A stretch of DNA of 17,689 nt from the NCBI GenBank assembly GCA_035275625.1, contig DATEMK010000607.1, positions 1-17,689 on the forward strand, written 5' to 3'. Below the pieces are notes generated by a model. The model did not search any database. It saw only the letters and a list, made by a program, of their open reading frames with translations, and was not told where the DNA came from. The position numbers and the translations under genes are program-made. Of the stretch, positions 14,368 to 17,689 are shown one piece after another. Positions within the stretch are counted from its first letter, which is position 1, and each line of letters starts with the position of its first letter. The stretch is from DATEMK01 sp035275625 (GTDB lineage Bacteria > Bacteroidota > Bacteroidia > AKYH767-A > OLB10).

Positions 14368-14841
14368 TTAAGCGTCCAGCTTTTTCAATGTTTCTTTAAT
14401 TAAATCAAAATCGGGAAGCCCGCTTGCGTTGTCAAGAACTTCTGCATATTGAATAATACCCTTTTTATCAATGACAAAAGCGGCACGTTTTGCTGTCCCT
14501 TTCATACCATAATTAAAAAGTTCGTACTGTGCTCCATACATTCCGCAAACTTCTTTATTGTAATCAGAAGCTAAGGTAAAATTAAGATTTTGCTCTTCTT
14601 TGTATTTTTTCAAAACATACAGAGAATCGGTAGAGATACCGATGACTTTTGCATCCAGGTCATTGTAAAAAGAAAGATCATCACGCACGGTACAAAGCTG
14701 TTTGGTGCAAGTGCTTGTAAATGCAGCCGGGTAAAAATGCAATACTACATTGTGTCCTCTGAATGATTCAAGTGAAACAGGTTGCCTGTCGGAATCAAAC
14801 ATGTTAAATAATGGAGCTTTGTCGCCAGGATGTAATTGCAT
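14368..14841 (-). CDS. bcp: Peroxiredoxin, Bcp/PrxQ type
   Basis: 157-residue thiol peroxidase that reduces hydrogen peroxide and organic hydroperoxides, using thioredoxin-type donors. The active site P38-x-x-x-T42-x-x-C45 (HFYPAAFTSTCTKQLC) is intact. Cys50 is five residues after the peroxidatic Cys45, which is the resolving position in many Bcp/PrxQ enzymes. Other family marks are GDKAPLFNMFDSDRQPVSLESFRG at the N-terminus, KVIGISTDSLYVLKKYKEEQNLNFTLASD and the Arg in KGTAKRAAFVIDKKGIIQY. Length is normal. It is divergent from the aquaporin gene over a 186-nt shared promoter region, and both leaders carry the same heptamer array. Co-regulation of a peroxidase with a membrane channel is a plausible but unproven reading. 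Confidence 0.93.
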   Translation of the reverse strand: MQLHPGDKAPLFNMFDSDRQPVSLESFRGHNVVLHFYPAAFTSTCTKQLCTVRDDLSFYNDLDAKVIGISTDSLYVLKKYKEEQNLNFTLASDYNKEVCGMYGAQYELFNYGMKGTAKRAAFVIDKKGIIQYAEVLDNASGLPDFDLIKETLKKLDA

Positions 14842-14850
14842 GGAAAGCTT

Positions 14851-14878
14851 AAGGTTTAAGGTTTGAAGTTTGAAGTTG
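14851..14878 (-). repeat. Four-unit 7-mer array (AAACYTY family) in the bcp leader
   Basis: Read in bcp sense, four heptamers CAACTTC, AAACTTC, AAACCTT, AAACCTT end 9 nt before the ATG. The array mirrors the one ahead of the aquaporin gene on the other strand. Confidence 0.85.
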
Positions 14879-14924
14879 TTTTTGAGCTAAGAATGTCAAG
14901 CCGTGAAGAAAATCAATAAGTTCG

Positions 14925-14932
14925 CAAAAGTA
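14925..14932 (-). promoter_or_regulatory. Putative -7 element of bcp
   Basis: TACTTTTG on the minus strand matches TAnnTTTG exactly. The start codon is about 83 nt away, so the heptamer array would be in the transcribed leader. No clear -33 TTTG is present. Confidence 0.5.
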
Positions 14933-14948
14933 AATAATGAAAAAGTGA

Positions 14949-14979
14949 TTTGCTGTTTTGAATTCAATTTCTATTTTTA
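14949..14979 (+). promoter_or_regulatory. Putative promoter of the aquaporin-like gene
   Basis: TTTG (14949-14952), then a 19-nt spacer, then TATTTTTA (14972-14979). This is the Bacteroidota -33/-7 arrangement TTTG-N19-TAnnTTTG with one mismatch in the last base. Transcription would start near 14985, placing the AAACCTT array in the leader. Confidence 0.6.
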
Positions 14980-14993
14980 CACAAAATTGACTT

Positions 14994-15021
14994 AAACCTT
15001 AAACCTTAAACCTTAAACTCT
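14994..15021 (+). repeat. Four-unit 7-mer array (AAACCTT) in the aquaporin leader
   Basis: AAACCTT three times in perfect tandem, then AAACTCT, ending 6 nt before the ATG at 15028. This is the cleanest copy of the family in the window. Confidence 0.9.
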
Positions 15022-15027
15022 ACAACA

Positions 15028-15696
15028 ATGGGAAAATACATCATTGAATTTATCGGCACCTTCTTTCTTGTTTTTGTTATTGCATTAACCACCAACGACC
15101 CTCAAATATGGGCTGGCGGGGGAACTCCTTTTGCTCCTCTTGCCATCGGAACCATGCTGATGGTAATGGTTTATATGGGCGGACATATTTCGGGCGCACA
15201 TTACAATCCAGCAGTGACACTGGCTTGCTGGATAAATAAAAAAATCGAATCGAAAGATGCAATCACTTACATGATTGTCCAGGTTATAGGAGCCATTGCC
15301 GCGGCTTTAATGTTTTATTTTATTTTCGGAAGAACCGCAAATGCACCCGCGCCTCTTGCTGGTTTCGAATACAATTTTAAACCCATGCTGGTTGAAATGT
15401 TCTTCACTTTCGCTCTTGCAATGGTGGTGCTTAATGTAGCCGTTTCAAAAGACGTAGCCGGAAATTCTTATTACGGCATGGCAATCGGTTTTACAATTTT
15501 AGCTTCGGCTTATGCAGGCGGACCTGTTTCAGGCGGGGCTTTTAATCCTGCAGTAGGAATCGGCCCTACACTTGTCAGTTCAATGTTAGGAGGCGGCAGT
15601 TGTGAATATTTATGGATTTATTTAGTGGGACCTTTAGCCGGAGGCGTTTTGGCAGCTGTTGTTTACAAAATAACAAATCCTAAAGAAAACCAATAA
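15028..15696 (+). CDS. MIP-family channel (aquaporin-like) with altered selectivity filter
   Basis: 222-residue six-helix channel of the major intrinsic protein family. Both pore loops are present: GHISGAHYNPAVT with Asn60-Pro-Ala, and GGPVSGGAFNPAVG with Asn173-Pro-Ala. Helix 1 starts with the family motif IIEFIGTFFLVFVI, and helix 4 with LVEMFFTFALAMVVLNV. Position-by-position comparison with E. coli AqpZ puts Ile40 at the Phe43 position, Ala161 at His174, Gly170 at Thr183 and Val176 at Arg189. The aromatic/arginine filter is therefore replaced by small or aliphatic residues. This would give a wider, hydrophobic constriction, so transport of water alone should not be assumed. Small neutral solutes or peroxide are options. 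It is divergent from bcp, which handles peroxide. Confidence 0.9.
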   Translation: MGKYIIEFIGTFFLVFVIALTTNDPQIWAGGGTPFAPLAIGTMLMVMVYMGGHISGAHYNPAVTLACWINKKIESKDAITYMIVQVIGAIAAALMFYFIFGRTANAPAPLAGFEYNFKPMLVEMFFTFALAMVVLNVAVSKDVAGNSYYGMAIGFTILASAYAGGPVSGGAFNPAVGIGPTLVSSMLGGGSCEYLWIYLVGPLAGGVLAAVVYKITNPKENQ

Positions 15697-15700
15697 GAAA

Positions 15701-15728
15701 TACGATGTACGATTGGCGATTTACGGTT
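15701..15728 (+). repeat. Four-unit 7-mer array TACGATT between convergent genes
   Basis: Heptamers TACGATG, TACGATT, GGCGATT, TACGGTT start 4 nt after the aquaporin stop codon. GATGTAC (15704-15710) and GTACATC (15731-15737) also form an inverted repeat over this array. Confidence 0.75.
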
Positions 15729-15766
15729 TTGTACATCAGATTCATTTGAGTCAATAGAATAATTAT

Positions 15767-15789
15767 AATTTACTTTCAAAAGGTAAATT
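15767..15789. terminator. Weak hairpin between aquaporin-like gene and mazG
   Basis: AATTTAC (15767-15773) and GTAAATT (15783-15789) pair around a 9-nt loop between the convergent genes. A+T-rich and without a strong T-tract, so termination is only a possibility. Confidence 0.25.
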
Positions 15790-16559
15790 CATAGTCCTTT
15801 CGCCTTTGCCTCATCCCAGATTTTATCCATTTCTGTTAAGGTCATGTCATGCAGTTGTTTTCCGTTTTCATTGGCTGAATGTTCAAGATATTTGAACCGT
15901 TTAATAAATTTAATATTTGTGCGCTCCAAAGCTTCTTCGGGATTTACATCAATAAACCGCGCATAATTGATTAACGAAAAAATCAAATCACCGAATTCAT
16001 TTTTTATTTTATCATTATTTCCTTTTTCCACTTCCTTTTTAAACTCATTTAATTCCTCCTGCACTTTTTCCCAAACCTGGTCTTTTGTTTCCCAGTCAAA
16101 TCCTGAGGAACGCGCTTTTTCCTGTATTCTCATTGCTTTCACCATGGATGGCAGGGAGGCAGGAACTCCTTCCAAAACGGATTTATTTCCTTCCTTTAAT
16201 TTTAATTGTTCCCAATTTCTTGAAACCTGTTCTGCACTTTCAACTACTTTATCTCCGTAAATATGAGGATGACGATGAATAAGCTTTTCACATTCGCGGT
16301 TAATCACATCAGCAATATCAAACAGGTTTTTTTCTGAAGCGATCTTTGCATAAAAAATAATGTGCAGCAAAATATCTCCTAATTCTTTTTTTATTTTTTC
16401 TGAATCATTTTCAAGAATTGAATCACCCAGTTCATAGACCTCTTCAATGGTCAAATGACGAAGGCTTTCAAAAGTCTGTTCCTTATCCCACGGACATTTT
16501 GCCCGCAGATCATCCATGATGTTTAATAAACGTTCAAAGGCTTTCAGCTTTTCATTCAT
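15789..16559 (-). CDS. mazG: MazG nucleoside triphosphate pyrophosphohydrolase
   Basis: 256-residue enzyme that hydrolyses NTPs and dNTPs to monophosphates plus pyrophosphate, cleaning the nucleotide pool and modulating stress responses. Two tandem MazG domains are visible. The first (about residues 1-115) has CPWDKEQTFESLRHLTIEEVYELGDSI, with the metal-binding EExxE (Glu39, Glu40, Glu43), and KKELGDILLHIIFYAKIA with ExxD (Glu59, Asp62). The second (about 150-256) has FDWETKDQVWEKVQEELNEFKKEV and KNEFGDLIFSLINYAR with the matching residues. Length and the C-terminal DEAKAKG end fit family norms. It converges with the aquaporin gene and is divergent from the PagL-like gene. A TACTTTCG sequence (plus-strand 16583-16590) 23 nt upstream may be its -7 element. 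Confidence 0.95.
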   Translation of the reverse strand: MNEKLKAFERLLNIMDDLRAKCPWDKEQTFESLRHLTIEEVYELGDSILENDSEKIKKELGDILLHIIFYAKIASEKNLFDIADVINRECEKLIHRHPHIYGDKVVESAEQVSRNWEQLKLKEGNKSVLEGVPASLPSMVKAMRIQEKARSSGFDWETKDQVWEKVQEELNEFKKEVEKGNNDKIKNEFGDLIFSLINYARFIDVNPEEALERTNIKFIKRFKYLEHSANENGKQLHDMTLTEMDKIWDEAKAKGL

Positions 16560-16634
16560 CTTATTATCTTTTTTTTCGTTTACGAAAGTAAATATTATGA
16601 AACAAATCGGAGGAGCAATAATTTATTAATGAAT

Positions 16635-16666
16635 AAATTGCTAAATTGCTCTATTGCTAAATTGAT
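16635..16666 (+). repeat. Four-unit 8-mer array AAATTGCT
   Basis: AAATTGCT (16635-16642), AAATTGCT (16643-16650), CTATTGCT (16651-16658) and AAATTGAT (16659-16666) are in direct tandem. They lie between mazG and the PagL-like gene, upstream of the latter's putative promoter. Confidence 0.85.
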
Positions 16667-16688
16667 AAAAGTGCAAATGGTTCGAATA

Positions 16689-16725
16689 ATGGGTTTTCTC
16701 AGCAATTCACAATTTAACAACCCAT
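16689..16725. repeat. Inverted repeat upstream of the PagL-like gene
   Basis: ATGGGTT (16689-16695) and AACCCAT (16719-16725) are perfect inverted repeats with a 23-nt centre, ending 14 nt before the -7 element at 16740. It could be an operator spanning the -33 region. Confidence 0.4.
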
Positions 16726-16739
16726 CATTTCAATTTCTA

Positions 16740-16747
16740 TATTTTTG
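16740..16747 (+). promoter_or_regulatory. Putative -7 element of the PagL-like gene
   Basis: TATTTTTG matches TAnnTTTG exactly and is followed by CACG, the same context as at mutS2. The proposed TTG start codon is 21 nt downstream. Confidence 0.45.
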
Positions 16748-16768
16748 CACGTTGTAAACTATTCCGGC

Positions 16769-17689
16769 TTGTACAAACATTTCCTTACGATTTTATTCAT
16801 TTTAATTTCTCGTCCAGGGAAAACAAACGGAGCAAGTTTGCCTGATTCCACCTTAAGCAGCTTTGATATTTCTGCAAATTACCATTACGGATTTATCATT
16901 GCACACCGCACAACAATAGTTCCCTTGCAGCAGGATCATACAAAATCATTTGAGCTGGCAATAAGGAAAAACACGTTTGGCAAAAAAACCTGGCAGCAGT
17001 TGTATCATTATCCTGCTGTGGGCCTGAAATATTTATTTATTGATCTTGGAAATCCGCAGCATCTTGGAACAGGACAGGCGCTTATTCCTTTTATTGATTT
17101 ACCTCTGAATAAAAATGAAAGGGCGAAACTCAGCTTTAATTTCGGATGGGGAATCGGCTATATTGAAAAACCTTTTAATAAAGATAATAATTATAAGAAT
17201 ATTGCTATTGGCTCACGCTGGAATTCTGCTATTGGCTTTTCGACAGATTTAAAGTTAAAACTATTGAAGAAAATTTTTTTGAATACCGGCATAAGCCTTA
17301 CGCATTTTTCTAACGGCAGCCTGTCTACCCCGAATCTTGGCGTTAATGTCGCTTCAGTAAAAGTGGGAATAACTCATGGTTTGGGGAAAGGCAAACCCTT
17401 TATAAGGGATTCTTTACCGCCATTTGAAAAAAAAATTCGCAATTCAATTTATGCTGCCGGAGGGGTGAAACAAATTTACCCGGTTTACGGACCGGATTAT
17501 TATGTTTTTATTTTGTCCGCTGCAAGGCTTAAGCAATTCAACAGGAAAAAAGCAATCGGTTTTGGAATAGATGTCCACTATGATGAATCGGTAACTCATA
17601 AACTAAAAGATGACTCCGTGAGTGATTCTGGTTTTACAAGCGGGATTCGTGCGGGTATAAATTGCACTTACGAATTTATTTTTTCCGAT
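16769..17689 (+). CDS. PagL-like acyloxyacyl hydrolase, outer membrane (partial, runs off right edge)
   Basis: 307 codons to the edge from a TTG start at 16769, with no stop. The first residues give a signal peptide (MYKHFLTILFILISRPG). No in-frame ATG lies nearby upstream, so the TTG start is the best choice but not certain. The body alternates amphipathic beta-strands (LSFNFGWGIGYIEKPF, IAIGSRWNSAIGFSTDLKLKL, VKVGITHG) as in an outer-membrane beta-barrel. The active-site segment LTHFSNGSLSTPNLGVN contains His179 and Ser181, aligned to His126 and Ser128 of Pseudomonas PagL, a lipid A 3-O-deacylase. The residue matching PagL Glu140 is Asn193. It may be a lipid A or other lipid deacylase, or a non-catalytic barrel. 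The extra N-terminal strands make it longer than PagL (about 150 residues mature), as usual for Bacteroidota homologues. Confidence 0.78.
   Translation, partial: MYKHFLTILFILISRPGKTNGASLPDSTLSSFDISANYHYGFIIAHRTTIVPLQQDHTKSFELAIRKNTFGKKTWQQLYHYPAVGLKYLFIDLGNPQHLGTGQALIPFIDLPLNKNERAKLSFNFGWGIGYIEKPFNKDNNYKNIAIGSRWNSAIGFSTDLKLKLLKKIFLNTGISLTHFSNGSLSTPNLGVNVASVKVGITHGLGKGKPFIRDSLPPFEKKIRNSIYAAGGVKQIYPVYGPDYYVFILSAARLKQFNRKKAIGFGIDVHYDESVTHKLKDDSVSDSGFTSGIRAGINCTYEFIFSD

Noticed and set aside
14851..15021. Repeat arrays considered as a CRISPR
   Set aside because: Units are 7 nt without spacers, and no cas genes are present. They are simple tandem repeats.

Overview
The window is a chromosomal stretch from a member of the Bacteroidota, probably an uncultured lineage near Chitinophagales/Sphingobacteriales. 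The evidence is low GC, -7 elements of the type TAnnTTTG, starts without Shine-Dalgarno sequences, an ECF sigma/anti-sigma pair carrying an NPF.VP.GYFE motif, a type II NADH dehydrogenase with a hydrophobic tail, and a PagL-type acyloxyacyl hydrolase. The exact genus cannot be read from the sequence. No rRNA, tRNA, CRISPR array, transposase or prophage gene was seen. No gene-free stretch exceeds about 210 bases.

Layout, left to right. (1) 1-1658, minus: mutS2, cut by the left edge. (2) 1750-2225, plus: a small type II toxin-antitoxin pair (unclassified antitoxin plus RelE/ParE-like toxin). (3) 2364-5696, plus: transketolase split into N- and C-terminal subunit genes, with an exported von Willebrand A (vWA) protein gene between the halves. 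(4) 5763-7333, plus: ECF sigma factor, single-pass anti-sigma-like protein and a Spy/CpxP-like periplasmic protein, closed by a strong terminator. (5) 7427-8617: class III PLP aminotransferase. (6) 8657-10843: OmpR-type response regulator and sensor kinase, separated by a repeat-rich gap. (7) 10917-11180: a very small basic exported protein with its own terminator. (8) 14174-11237, minus: NDH-2, an MFS transporter and a CoA-binding protein, probably one transcription unit. (9) 14841-14368 minus and 15028-15696 plus: divergent peroxiredoxin (Bcp/PrxQ) and an aquaporin-like channel. (10) 16559-15789, minus: mazG. (11) 16769 to the right edge: start of a PagL-like outer-membrane acyloxyacyl hydrolase.

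Several genes fit housekeeping and stress physiology: pentose phosphate metabolism (transketolase), respiration (NDH-2), peroxide defence (Bcp), nucleotide-pool cleaning (MazG) and envelope sensing (ECF module and two-component system).

The least explained feature is non-coding. At least nine intergenic sites carry short imperfect tandem arrays with a unit of 7 or 8 nt. One family (AAACCTT/AAACTTC) occurs as exactly four 7-mers in the leaders of three genes (transketolase N subunit, bcp, aquaporin), always in sense orientation. Two tight TCCC...GGGA palindromes also sit just upstream of gene starts. At the protein level, the aquaporin-like channel has lost the selectivity-filter arginine, and the PagL-like enzyme has Asn where the catalytic Glu is expected.
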